A stretch of DNA of 64,000 nucleotides from JANJTY01 sp038257155 (GTDB lineage Bacteria; Pseudomonadota; Gammaproteobacteria; Xanthomonadales; Xanthomonadaceae). Every line of letters starts with the position of its first letter. Position 1 is the stretch's first letter. A program made the translations under genes and the position numbers. A model generated the notes under the pieces. That model did no database searches. It saw only the letters and a program-made list of their open reading frames with translations, and was not told the origin of the DNA. Below are positions 17,401 to 25,515 of the stretch, piece by piece. The stretch spans positions 1-64,000 of the forward strand of contig JBBSJP010000017.1 of the NCBI GenBank assembly GCA_038257155.1. The letters run 5' to 3'.

Positions 17401-20400
17401 GCTGGCGTTCTGGTCCGACACGTTGTAGCTGAGAGCGTAGGCGACTTCGCCGTCGCCGGTGGTGAAGTTCCACAGCAGGCGGTTATAGGTTGGCTGCAGT
17501 GCCACGGCGCCGAAGCGGTCGTCGCGACCACGCAGCAGCACCAGCTCCTCTTCCAGCAGCGAAGACAGCTGATTCTGGAAGTTGAAGATGCTGGGTGCGA
17601 GCGAAAAGGAGCCGTCGCTGGTGGTGATGCCGATGGTCGGATCCTGGGCATCGGCATAGGCCTCGTTACCGAGCAGGGTGTAGAAATCCACCAGGCGCGA
17701 GGCGACCAGCAGGATGGCCTTGTTGGCCGGGCCATAGTCGACCGGAGGCGTCGAATCCACCGACAGCTGCATGGCGCGGCGCATGACTGTCGCATAGGCC
17801 TCGATCAGGCCCATGCTGTTGAGGTTGTCCGGATCATTGTTGAGCGCGACCGGACCCTCGTAACGTTCGCCCAGCTGGATCAGCATGCTGGCGTAGTTGT
17901 TGGTGGCGGCCTGGGCGAAGTTCTGCACACGCTGCTCGAACGGATTGAGGCGTTTCAGCACACGCTTGACCCAGCCCTCGGCCAGCTGGCCGCGCTGATC
18001 CAGCGGCGTGGAACCGGCTCGGCCGGCCCACAGGCTCCATTCCGAGTCGTTCTGGCAGGTCGGAAGGCCGCGATAGCGCGCCAGATAGTAGTTGTCCGAG
18101 AGGGTCTGGATGTTGGCGCCTTCGATGCTGATCTCGTTGGCACCCTGGCTGTCGGCGACCGGGAACTGGATCCAGCCGTTCAGTTGGCCGGTGGACGGGT
18201 TCGGCAAGGTGGTTGGCGGGATGCCGTCCAGGTCGGGCTTGAAGAACCACTCGAAATCCAACACATCCGGGTTGCCGCCAAAATCGCCGCCATGACGGAG
18301 CACCAGCTGTTCGTCGAAGATGTTGTCCGGCTCGATCACATTGATCTGGCCCTGATAGGGCTTGATCAGGGTCGCCGTGGCCGGTGGCGGTGGCGATACC
18401 AGGCAGCCCACCCGGATGATTTCCAGACTGATCGGCAGCGGGTTGAGCGAGGGATCATTGTTGAACGCGATGGTCATGTAGCCGTCGCCCTGCGACAGGC
18501 CTGCGGTCAGCGCTGCGTTCACGCCAGTGGCGCGGAACGGTTCCAGGATGCCGTCATTGTTGAGGTCCTGATAGCCGATCAGTACATCGTCCGGGGTCGG
18601 CAGGCGGCTCAGGTCGCAGACCCGCACGCGATTCTCGTCGATGCGCGACTGGGTGCAGATCTTCTGTACGCCTTGCGGATTGCGCGACTTGCGGAACAGC
18701 GCTTCCACTGCCTGGTCCCAGCTGCAGCCATCGCCGACCGTGGCGCATGCGCCACTGAAGTCGCCCACCTCGCTGCCGTCCCCGCCATCGAGGCGTTTGA
18801 GCGAGATGCGGTCGCGCTTCGACAGCACATTGAGCAACAGGAAGGGTTCGCCCACGCCGGTGTCGTCGAACTCACCAGTCAAGACAAGGCGACGGTTGAG
18901 CGGTTCGTAGCGAAGTCGCTGACGCACCGAAGCCGGCAACTTGATGACGCCATCGGCAGAACCGAGGATCAGCTCGGTGCCGTCAGTCTGGAATTCCTTG
19001 CCGACCGAGGCAGGCACCTCGTTCAGCATCACGAAGCGCGGATTCAGCGGATCGATCAGCTGGGCAAGTGTGTCGCTCGGCAGCGGATTGGTTTGGGTTT
19101 CCTGGATCGCGTCATAGACCACCTGGATGGCGGCCTGGTTGTAGATGTCGGGCAGGCCGCGCTTGGGCTTGAGCAGGGTTTCGCCACTGATCAGCAGGGG
19201 CGTTTGCGCCGGCCAGACGATGTCGTAGTCGACCCGGATCGGGTCGAGCGGCGAAACCGACCCGCCCTGATCAGCCGGCAAGCGTGCCAGCCAGGGCACG
19301 CAGGTGCCCGCGGTGATGTCGTTGGCGTCGTTGTTGTTGTTGTCCTGCCAGAAGCCCGGCTGCGCGGGATAGAAATAATGCACCGAGCCGCTTCCCTCGG
19401 ACTTCGCCCAGAGCTGGTTCTTGTAATCCTGGAAGAACGGCGGCGGCGGCTGTTCACCCACGGCCTGGCCGAGCACGAAGGTCTGCGCGCAGCCGGGCAG
19501 CAGGCGCACCGGATAGGGTGGTGAAACTGTGGTGCCGGCGGTGCCATTGAAGCGGAAACTGTTGAAACCGGCGCCGGTCGCCTGCACGCGGAACACGCGG
19601 AACCGCCACAGCAGCTGGGCATTGTCGAAATACTTGACCAGCACATAGGGATCCGACGCAGATGCCTGGTCGTTGGCAAAGCCGCTGCCGAAGTCCGAGC
19701 GCAGCGCAAAAGCGGCCTCATAGCCGGTGCCGGTGGACGAGGGCGCCATGATGGCGTGCTCGTCATTCGGGTTGTAACCCGGCTGGTTGATTTCGTTCTG
19801 GATGTAGATGCGCGCCGAGGGAAACTGCAGCGGATTGAGCGGCGCCTGACCGAGTACTTCAGCACCCTGCTGACTGGCGATGATGATGCGGTCCGGATCG
19901 ATCGGCCAGTAGGGACGATAGCGAACCGCGCGCTCGGGCCAGTAGACGCCGCGGGCTTTTTCCCTGTACCAGGCGACCGCCAGTTCGCGTCCCTGCTCTT
20001 GCGGGCGCGAACTGCTGTAGCGGTTGACCGGAACGATCGCGCCGCTGCGCGCAGCACGGTTGTAGGCCGCATCACCGCCGAGGCCGTCGTAATAGGCCAG
20101 TTCGTTCACCACGAAGCCGGTGCGATTGGGTTCGTTGTGGAAAGGATCGGTGATGCGCTGGCCGATCTCGACTTCCACATTGTCGGCAAAGTTCGGCACG
20201 GCGTTGTAGGGCAGGGTGCGAACGATCTCCACCACGGTGGGATACTGCAACGGATCCAGGGTCGGCCCGGCAAGATAGAGCAACACCGCGGTGCCGCTGC
20301 GTGATGCGGCAAATGAGCCTGCGCTGTAGGTTGCGTCGCTGGCGCCGGACTGCGGGTTGATCAGCTCCAGTACCTTGAAGGCGCCGGTGGCCGGCTCGGC

Positions 20401-22752
20401 TTCCACCGGCGCGCCGATCACGTGAACCTGATAGCAGCCTTCGGCCTCGTTCAGCCCGCAGGGCTCGTTGGGCCAGATGATCCTGCCAAGACTGCTGATG
20501 CGCGCGCTGGACTGGGCCGGCTCACCCTGCACCCGCCAGCGAACTTCGAGGCTGCCGAAGGGTTGCAGCGGGATCAGGCGGGCGTTCTGGTTGCTCGCCT
20601 TGCTCCAGGAGAAGATCTTCTCGCCGATTGCGTCATAGGGCTGGCCATTGATCGCGAAGTCGGGCGCAAAGGCGACGTTGTCGACCATCGCGTTGGCTGG
20701 CGGTACCAGCGGAACGCCGGCGACCCATGACTCCTCCTGGAAGAACCGGCCATCGGTGCCCAGGTTGACCAGGAAGCCGTCGTCGCCTCCAGCCGAAACC
20801 AGGCTGTCATTGGGCCCGAAGCGGGCCACACCCTGGAAACTACCGCCCAAGTACAGCGTGCCGACGCCATCCGTCGCAATCGCCAGGCCGCGGTCCGTGC
20901 CGACGCCGCCCGCGTAGGCCGGAATCCGGGTTGCCTCATCCAGATCGCCGCCGCCAGTCGCCCAGCGCCAGCCACCACTGGTGTTCAGCGAGGCAATGTA
21001 GACGTCGGTGTCGGTCGCGCTGTTGGCCACCAGGGTTCCGGAATCGCCGGCGAAGAATGCCGCGCTGCCGACAAATCCGCCGGTGATATGCACATTGCCC
21101 TCGCCGTCGACCGCCACGCCTCGGCCATCGCCGCCGTCCACGCCCCTGGCCCAGGCGCAGGCATTGGCATCGGTGGCGATGTCCAGACTGGCCACATAGG
21201 CACCACTGCCCGCAGCCGTACCGCAGGGCGCGAAGGTTGCCGCGTCGCTGCGCGTGCCGTGCAGCAGCAGGCGGTTGCGGGCATTGTCGACCACCATGTC
21301 CTTGACCCGCAAAGTGCCCGGCAGCGCAGCGGCGCCGCCGAAGGTGGGGTCATTGCTCAATACGTTGGTCATGGTGACCAGGATCGGCACTGCGGCACCG
21401 ACTTTTTCGATGCGCACGTCGTCCACATGCCACCAGTCGAAATAACGGGTGCCGCCGTCCTCGTAGAATCCGCTGCCAAAACTCAGCCCGAAACGCAGCC
21501 TGAAGCCGGCATGGAAGGCGCGCGCGTCGTTTATCACATAGGAGGCAGCACCCTGCCGGTCGAAGAGCTCGGCATTCACTCCGCCGCCGAAGAAGGTTTC
21601 CAGCGTATGCCAGTTGCCGTCGTTGCCGAAGAACTGAACCACCATGTTCTCGCCACCATCCGGATACTCCGAGCCCAGACCGCTGATATACGGCGCAAGC
21701 TGCTGGGTGAACGCGTACCAGTTGATGCCGCGCATGGCGCTGAGTGACACACGCAGGCTCTGCGCGCCCGCAGCGTTGAGTGCAACCGAGTCGACGGTGA
21801 CGGAACTGCCCCGCAGTACCAGATGATTATTGGCGGTGAAGTAACTCGCCGTGTAAGTGCAGCCTGTACCACAGGCACCGGCCTTGTTGCCGGAATCGAT
21901 CGCGCCAAAGCCAGCATTGCTGCTGGACCAGTTGGCCAGATTATTGAAGGCGTCGGTGAGCAGCACACCCGAGCCGGTGGACTCGAGTGCTGCGATGTAA
22001 ACCTTGTTGTCCTGCCTGATTGCGATCTGCTCGGCACTGTCGTAGCGGGTTGCATTGCCACCGCGGTCGCGCGCCCAGAGCACGCTGCCGGTGGAGTCGA
22101 TGCGCGCCGCATACAGATCACTGGCTCCGACAAAGCAGCTTGACTTGCTGAGGTTCTGGCTACCGAAACTCGCGTTGCATTCATAGGACCCGACCACCAC
22201 CACCGATTCGCTCACCGGCGGAATCTGGCTGAGGTCGCCCGGCAAGGCGACCACGCCGGTGGCGCGATCGCGGCCACTGCCGCCGAGGCGTCGGGCCCAC
22301 TGCCAGGCGCCGCTGGTGTTGATTTTGGCGATGAAACCGTCATCCATGCCAGTGGCTGAAATCGAGCTGCCACCAAAACTGGCATTGCCGAAAAACTCAC
22401 CCACAAGATAGATGTTGTTGGCGCTGTCCAGCACGATGTCGCGCAGTGAATCGGTGGAAACACCACCCGCGCTGCGCGCCCAAATCACGTTGCCGGCGGG
22501 GCCCAGGCGGATTATGTAGATGTCCTGCAGGCCCTGCGCGATCAGGGTGTCGCTGCCGGCGTCGAAGGTGCCATGGAAATTGCCTGCTACGTAGACATCG
22601 CCGGTCGAGGTCGTCTTCACCACAACGACTTCATCGTTGCCGGTGCCGCCGAATGACTGAGGCCAGGTAGCGGCAGCCGGCGGCGCGGCGAGCGAAAGGA
22701 CCGCAGCCAGGACCAGGCCGAGAAGCACGGGGAAGCGAGTGATGGCATTCAT
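14404..22752 (-). CDS. Giant secreted protein (2782 aa) with split SBBP propeller and helical C-terminal part
   Basis: Signal peptide at residues 1-28 (ending PPAAAT). Residues about 30-250 are SBBP-type blades (DVYVAGNFHGTFDAGSDTL, NIYLVGEFFGNASFGG). Residues about 265-450 form an inserted jelly-roll/MAM-like domain ending in FDWWHVDDVRIEKV, after which blades resume at about 475-680. A long region without recognised domains follows to about 1540 and contains several cysteines. From GWVKRVLKRLNPFEQRVQNF (about 1600) the protein is mostly helical, with a hydrophobic stretch near 2240-2290 and a sandwich-like C-terminus ending VKDIQVFFSTYAYSG. No enzyme signature is seen. The C-terminal part shows motif-order resemblance to Tc-toxin A subunits (inference). 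The gene follows the 583-residue gene by 14 bases and its stop overlaps the next start. Confidence 0.8.
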   Translation of the reverse strand: MNAITRFPVLLGLVLAAVLSLAAPPAAATWPQSFGGTGNDEVVVVKTTSTGDVYVAGNFHGTFDAGSDTLIAQGLQDIYIIRLGPAGNVIWARSAGGVSTDSLRDIVLDSANNIYLVGEFFGNASFGGSSISATGMDDGFIAKINTSGAWQWARRLGGSGRDRATGVVALPGDLSQIPPVSESVVVVGSYECNASFGSQNLSKSSCFVGASDLYAARIDSTGSVLWARDRGGNATRYDSAEQIAIRQDNKVYIAALESTGSGVLLTDAFNNLANWSSSNAGFGAIDSGNKAGACGTGCTYTASYFTANNHLVLRGSSVTVDSVALNAAGAQSLRVSLSAMRGINWYAFTQQLAPYISGLGSEYPDGGENMVVQFFGNDGNWHTLETFFGGGVNAELFDRQGAASYVINDARAFHAGFRLRFGLSFGSGFYEDGGTRYFDWWHVDDVRIEKVGAAVPILVTMTNVLSNDPTFGGAAALPGTLRVKDMVVDNARNRLLLHGTRSDAATFAPCGTAAGSGAYVASLDIATDANACAWARGVDGGDGRGVAVDGEGNVHITGGFVGSAAFFAGDSGTLVANSATDTDVYIASLNTSGGWRWATGGGDLDEATRIPAYAGGVGTDRGLAIATDGVGTLYLGGSFQGVARFGPNDSLVSAGGDDGFLVNLGTDGRFFQEESWVAGVPLVPPANAMVDNVAFAPDFAINGQPYDAIGEKIFSWSKASNQNARLIPLQPFGSLEVRWRVQGEPAQSSARISSLGRIIWPNEPCGLNEAEGCYQVHVIGAPVEAEPATGAFKVLELINPQSGASDATYSAGSFAASRSGTAVLLYLAGPTLDPLQYPTVVEIVRTLPYNAVPNFADNVEVEIGQRITDPFHNEPNRTGFVVNELAYYDGLGGDAAYNRAARSGAIVPVNRYSSSRPQEQGRELAVAWYREKARGVYWPERAVRYRPYWPIDPDRIIIASQQGAEVLGQAPLNPLQFPSARIYIQNEINQPGYNPNDEHAIMAPSSTGTGYEAAFALRSDFGSGFANDQASASDPYVLVKYFDNAQLLWRFRVFRVQATGAGFNSFRFNGTAGTTVSPPYPVRLLPGCAQTFVLGQAVGEQPPPPFFQDYKNQLWAKSEGSGSVHYFYPAQPGFWQDNNNNDANDITAGTCVPWLARLPADQGGSVSPLDPIRVDYDIVWPAQTPLLISGETLLKPKRGLPDIYNQAAIQVVYDAIQETQTNPLPSDTLAQLIDPLNPRFVMLNEVPASVGKEFQTDGTELILGSADGVIKLPASVRQRLRYEPLNRRLVLTGEFDDTGVGEPFLLLNVLSKRDRISLKRLDGGDGSEVGDFSGACATVGDGCSWDQAVEALFRKSRNPQGVQKICTQSRIDENRVRVCDLSRLPTPDDVLIGYQDLNNDGILEPFRATGVNAALTAGLSQGDGYMTIAFNNDPSLNPLPISLEIIRVGCLVSPPPPATATLIKPYQGQINVIEPDNIFDEQLVLRHGGDFGGNPDVLDFEWFFKPDLDGIPPTTLPNPSTGQLNGWIQFPVADSQGANEISIEGANIQTLSDNYYLARYRGLPTCQNDSEWSLWAGRAGSTPLDQRGQLAEGWVKRVLKRLNPFEQRVQNFAQAATNNYASMLIQLGERYEGPVALNNDPDNLNSMGLIEAYATVMRRAMQLSVDSTPPVDYGPANKAILLVASRLVDFYTLLGNEAYADAQDPTIGITTSDGSFSLAPSIFNFQNQLSSLLEEELVLLRGRDDRFGAVALQPTYNRLLWNFTTGDGEVAYALSYNVSDQNASGVIDEFDARIMFPQGHGDAWGHYLTATKTYYELLRHPFYSWATEAENILVAGASVTVDFLDERQFAETAAAKARAGAEIVDLTYRSAFVEDPNGQWQGYEDTIPQRAWGLAEWGRRSGMAAYFDWATTNAILPDVDPDPERVGIQKIDRTTVSEISEIAGHYDAIQGQVDKADSGVNPLGLARGVISFDIDPTFLDVGSGTQGLTHFEQIYERALGALNNAVQVWDFANQLNNQMRRNQNEVDDLTVAAAGQETDFANQLIEIFGYPYADDIGPGGTYPAGYNGPDMYHYMVMDVPALAGTAFDFDGGLDDLTITRVNSFQAEYTPARNGLNFFNLEPADGTTVATGSNGQSCELFPQSTGCALGDLDIDDSIDVDYVTIESPDIGLWFTKPDSWSGERRAPGRLQQILQQMLQARISLKQGMLEYDAMRLELEAEVDTLGAIFDLQEDDINIAIRQRETLLGLTIATQTMNAVATVANRVAGFFNRFMSNTAECIPKSFIAGLAVGGDVAAPARCAVKMGGDVAAFTLESVADGLNIAASATDAAKEDVTELAGIQTSINAANLEFFNQVGTIDVVLRREPILRAEIFARAETLKSLVGEYRAALAEGLRAHDRLLTFRRTGAAAVQEYRYQDMAFRIFRNDALQKYRAAFDLAARYVYLAASAYDYETNLLGSDSAAGQGFLTDIVKHRSLGQMLDGTPVPGTPGLADTMAQLSLNFAVLKGQMGFNNPQIETNRFSLRRELFRIPEGEEGDEAWRAKLSEMRVADLWSVPEFRRYARPFAPASAGPQPGLVIEFTTNVSFGLNFFGWDLGPNDSSYDSSQFATRIRSVGTWFANYASLPLADDPRVYLFPVGADVLRAASANDFSTREWQIVDQAIPIPFPIGAQDLGRFDWNPVADSLNGSTTELRRYPRFRAYHLTEPFDDSEVIFDSRLVGRSVWNRRWMIIIPGGTFLNDPVDGLDTFIDGAPVPGGGGVRDGEGVKDIQVFFSTYAYSGQ

Positions 22753-22766
22753 GCGTCGGTCCCCTG

Positions 22767-24518
22767 CTACTGATTCAACGTTGCGACGGCGGAAACGCGC
22801 CGCAGGCGGAAATTGCCGGACGTGAAGATGGCGTTCTTGTGCAGTCCCGTGATGGCCTCCGCAAAGGTGCCCCCCACGATCGAGTCGCCCCAGCCGGGTG
22901 GATCGCGTCCCAATGGATCCTCGCTGGCGAACACCAACTGCACGCTGCGCACCACCTGATAGGCCTCGGCACGGAAGTTGAGAAACTCCGGGTCCTTGTT
23001 GTCGTGGTCGGGGTGGTAGCGATGCAGGAAAGGGTTGGTCGGCAACTCGGTGCCCACCACGATGCTGACCGACAGTTCTCCGCCAGGTCCGAAGCTGCCG
23101 TTGAAGTCCAGCGTGTCGCCTTCGAAGTCGTAGGCGATGGTGCTGTAGCGGATACCGACCGAGGCACCGTCGCGGTTGGCAGCACCTTCGTACAGCCCGA
23201 TCAGGCTCTTGTCAGTGAGCAGCACGTAACGCCCGGGCTGATCCACCTCGTTCAGGGTCGGATCGATGCTGCTGGGCACATAGGTGCCCTCTTCCCACAT
23301 CTGGATGACGTCCTTGAGCAGACGGGCCTGGCCAACGCCGTTGACGTGGATCATGAAACGCTGCGAGAACGGTCGATAGGTCGGCGTCGGCGTAGTGCCT
23401 GCCTGCTGCGCCTGGCTCACGCCGTTGATCGCCACCTCACCAACCCACAAACCGGCAAATGAGCCCGTACCGGCTTTTGCTGCACCTTCGCCATTGTTTG
23501 CTGCGAAGGCGGCGACGCCGGGCTGCACGCTATCGCCACCCGCATGCACCAGGACGCGCTGGCCGAATTCGTCGGTGATGGCGAAGATTTCTTCCATGCG
23601 GTCGGCGCTCAGCTGGCTGCGTTCGATGCCGAGATCGAGAAACACATCGGCACCGTCGGGCGCATCGAGCACCAGTGTTTTCTGGAAGCGCGGCCAACCG
23701 ATCTCTCCGGTTTCAGCGTCTTCGACCTTGAACAGCATCGGCAGCGCACCGTCGGTGAGGCGTTCTACCTGAAAGCTGCTGTTCACGCCACTGCGATTGC
23801 GCAGTACCAGCTGGATCTCGTCCAGTGCGCCACCGAACTCGACCGATTCGCCACGATCGAGCACCACATTCATGCGACCCTGGTAGCGCGAATTGCCGGC
23901 GGTGTAGACCCAATAGGCGACACCGGGTTCGATGGCGGCGGAGCTGCCGGAATCGATCAGCTGCCACTGGCCATTCGTGTTGAGCCGATAGATCGGCTGT
24001 GCCTGGTGGGCGGCCGAGGCAGAGAAGAACTCGCCGAAGCTCGGCGGGTTGTCCGGTGACACTGGCAATCCAGTCAGGGTGAAGGCATTCGATTGCCATG
24101 CGATCGGCAGCACGCGTGGCTTGCCAACGATGGTGATCTGGCGTGAGGTGCCGCCTTCCAGCTTCACCAGATACGCGGTCTGGCCACTGATGCGGAACAG
24201 GTTGGTGAGAAAGGCCTCCGGCCGGGGCTCGGGAAACCAGGCGAACCAGCCATCGACGTTTTCCAGCCCCTCGGACGGATCGCGAATGAACTGAGCACCA
24301 CCGCTGTCCGGCAACCAGCGCCAGACGCTGGCGATCGGCAGCCCGGCGAACAAGGCCGCGATGTCCTTTTCCTCCGGCTCCAGTTCGACGTAAATGGCAT
24401 TCCAACCCGGCTGCAGGGTGATGGTCTGCTGGACACTTGCCGCATTCACGAAGGCGGCAAAGCACAACAGCAGGCCGACCAGGGCACTGCGACTGACGAT
24501 ACGGAGGCTGAGTTTCAT
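22767..24518 (-). CDS. Secreted protein of unknown function (583 aa), partner in the giant-protein operon
   Basis: Exported protein with a signal peptide (MKLSLRIVSRSALVGLLLCFAAFVNA). The mature N-terminus begins with a beta-rich segment TITLQPGWNAIYVELEP and an aromatic-rich region (VWRWLPDSGG, GWFAWFPEPRPEAF), then YWVYTAG and further beta-rich sequence. I do not recognise the family. The ATG at 24518 is preferred because AGGA lies 8 bases upstream; an in-frame ATG at 24527 is also possible and begins one base after the stop of the prolyl isomerase gene. Its fixed position between a foldase and a giant secreted protein suggests a part in assembly or surface attachment, which is inference only. 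Confidence 0.75.
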   Translation of the reverse strand: MKLSLRIVSRSALVGLLLCFAAFVNAASVQQTITLQPGWNAIYVELEPEEKDIAALFAGLPIASVWRWLPDSGGAQFIRDPSEGLENVDGWFAWFPEPRPEAFLTNLFRISGQTAYLVKLEGGTSRQITIVGKPRVLPIAWQSNAFTLTGLPVSPDNPPSFGEFFSASAAHQAQPIYRLNTNGQWQLIDSGSSAAIEPGVAYWVYTAGNSRYQGRMNVVLDRGESVEFGGALDEIQLVLRNRSGVNSSFQVERLTDGALPMLFKVEDAETGEIGWPRFQKTLVLDAPDGADVFLDLGIERSQLSADRMEEIFAITDEFGQRVLVHAGGDSVQPGVAAFAANNGEGAAKAGTGSFAGLWVGEVAINGVSQAQQAGTTPTPTYRPFSQRFMIHVNGVGQARLLKDVIQMWEEGTYVPSSIDPTLNEVDQPGRYVLLTDKSLIGLYEGAANRDGASVGIRYSTIAYDFEGDTLDFNGSFGPGGELSVSIVVGTELPTNPFLHRYHPDHDNKDPEFLNFRAEAYQVVRSVQLVFASEDPLGRDPPGWGDSIVGGTFAEAITGLHKNAIFTSGNFRLRRVSAVATLNQ

Positions 24519-24528
24519 ACGGATCATC

Positions 24529-25515
24529 CTAGTCGGCCGGCATGGCCGGCGGCTGCAACGGTTTGTTGCTGGCGGGAGCAGACAGCGGGTCAATTTCCAG
24601 CAGGCGCGATTCGCGCACCTGACTGGCATGGCGCGCCAGCAGCTCACTGCGGAACTCTGCTTCCGCGCGATCGAGTCGGTCGCGCATCAGGCGCTGTTGG
24701 ATGCCGGCCGAGAGTTGCTCGAGGCCGCGTTCTCGCGCCTCGTCGATCTCCACAAGACGCACCAGATACACCGCGTCGGCGCCACGCAGCACGCGCGAAA
24801 CATCGCCTGACTGCGGCAGGTTCTCAGCGGCTTCGAGCACCACCGGGTCGTAGCGGTAGCGCTCGGCCTGTCCCTCGGCGATCCAACCAATCACGCCACC
24901 GCGATAGCGGGTGGCCTGATCATCGGAGAATTCCTGCGCCAGTTGGCCGAAATGCGGCACTTCCGCCGGCAGCGCCCTGGCCTTGGCCAGCGCCTCTTCG
25001 GCCCGCTGCGTCGCGGCGTCCCATGCGGCATCTGGGCTGCCCGGGGGCACCGAAATGCGCAGCATCGCGACGCGGCGACGCGGCGGAACGGTGAACTCAC
25101 TGGCGTTGGCCTGATAGTGTCGCAGGACCTCCTGATCGGTGACCTTGATGTCGCGTTGGGCCTGGCGCAGGGTCTGCTCGACATACTGTCCGGCCAGCAC
25201 CTGATCCAACGCGCGCCGCACCTCAGGACGGCGGTCCAGTCCCTCGTCGCGGGCGGCCTTGACCAGGGCACGTCGATACAGCAGCTCATCAAGCAGGGCA
25301 CGGCGCTGTTCAAGCTGCTGGTACTGGCCGGGCATATGACCGCCTCGGCGGCGCATTTCCTCGGTGAACTGATCCACCGTGACGTACTCGTCACCGAACC
25401 GCGCCACCCAGTCGTCCGGTGGCTCGAGCGGGTTGGACTTGGACCAGTGGCCCGCAGCCAGCCAGCCGAGTCCGACACCGACAATCAGCGCAGCCGGGGC
25501 CAGCCAGTGCTTCAT
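24529..25515 (-). CDS. Membrane-anchored parvulin-type peptidylprolyl isomerase
   Basis: A 328-residue protein with an N-terminal membrane anchor (residues 4-22, WLAPAALIVGVGLGWLAAG), a SurA/PpiD-like helical chaperone region (about 35-130) and a PpiC parvulin domain (about 135-255). The latter contains FGQLAQEFSDDQATRYRGG and VIGWIAEG. A charged helical tail and a proline-rich end follow. It would act in the periplasm as a foldase. The start codon overlaps the stop of the 4643-residue protein gene (ATGA), so it is made stoichiometrically with, and probably for, the giant secreted proteins around it. SurA itself is normally encoded beside lptD and pdxA, so this is an additional dedicated copy. 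Confidence 0.88.
   Translation of the reverse strand: MKHWLAPAALIVGVGLGWLAAGHWSKSNPLEPPDDWVARFGDEYVTVDQFTEEMRRRGGHMPGQYQQLEQRRALLDELLYRRALVKAARDEGLDRRPEVRRALDQVLAGQYVEQTLRQAQRDIKVTDQEVLRHYQANASEFTVPPRRRVAMLRISVPPGSPDAAWDAATQRAEEALAKARALPAEVPHFGQLAQEFSDDQATRYRGGVIGWIAEGQAERYRYDPVVLEAAENLPQSGDVSRVLRGADAVYLVRLVEIDEARERGLEQLSAGIQQRLMRDRLDRAEAEFRSELLARHASQVRESRLLEIDPLSAPASNKPLQPPAMPAD

Noticed and set aside
14407..21747. Long open frames on the + strand opposite the 2782-residue protein gene, some of 580 and 743 codons
   Set aside because: They are mirror frames of a GC-rich gene: histidine-, glutamine- and arginine-rich, without signal peptides, domains or ribosome binding sites.
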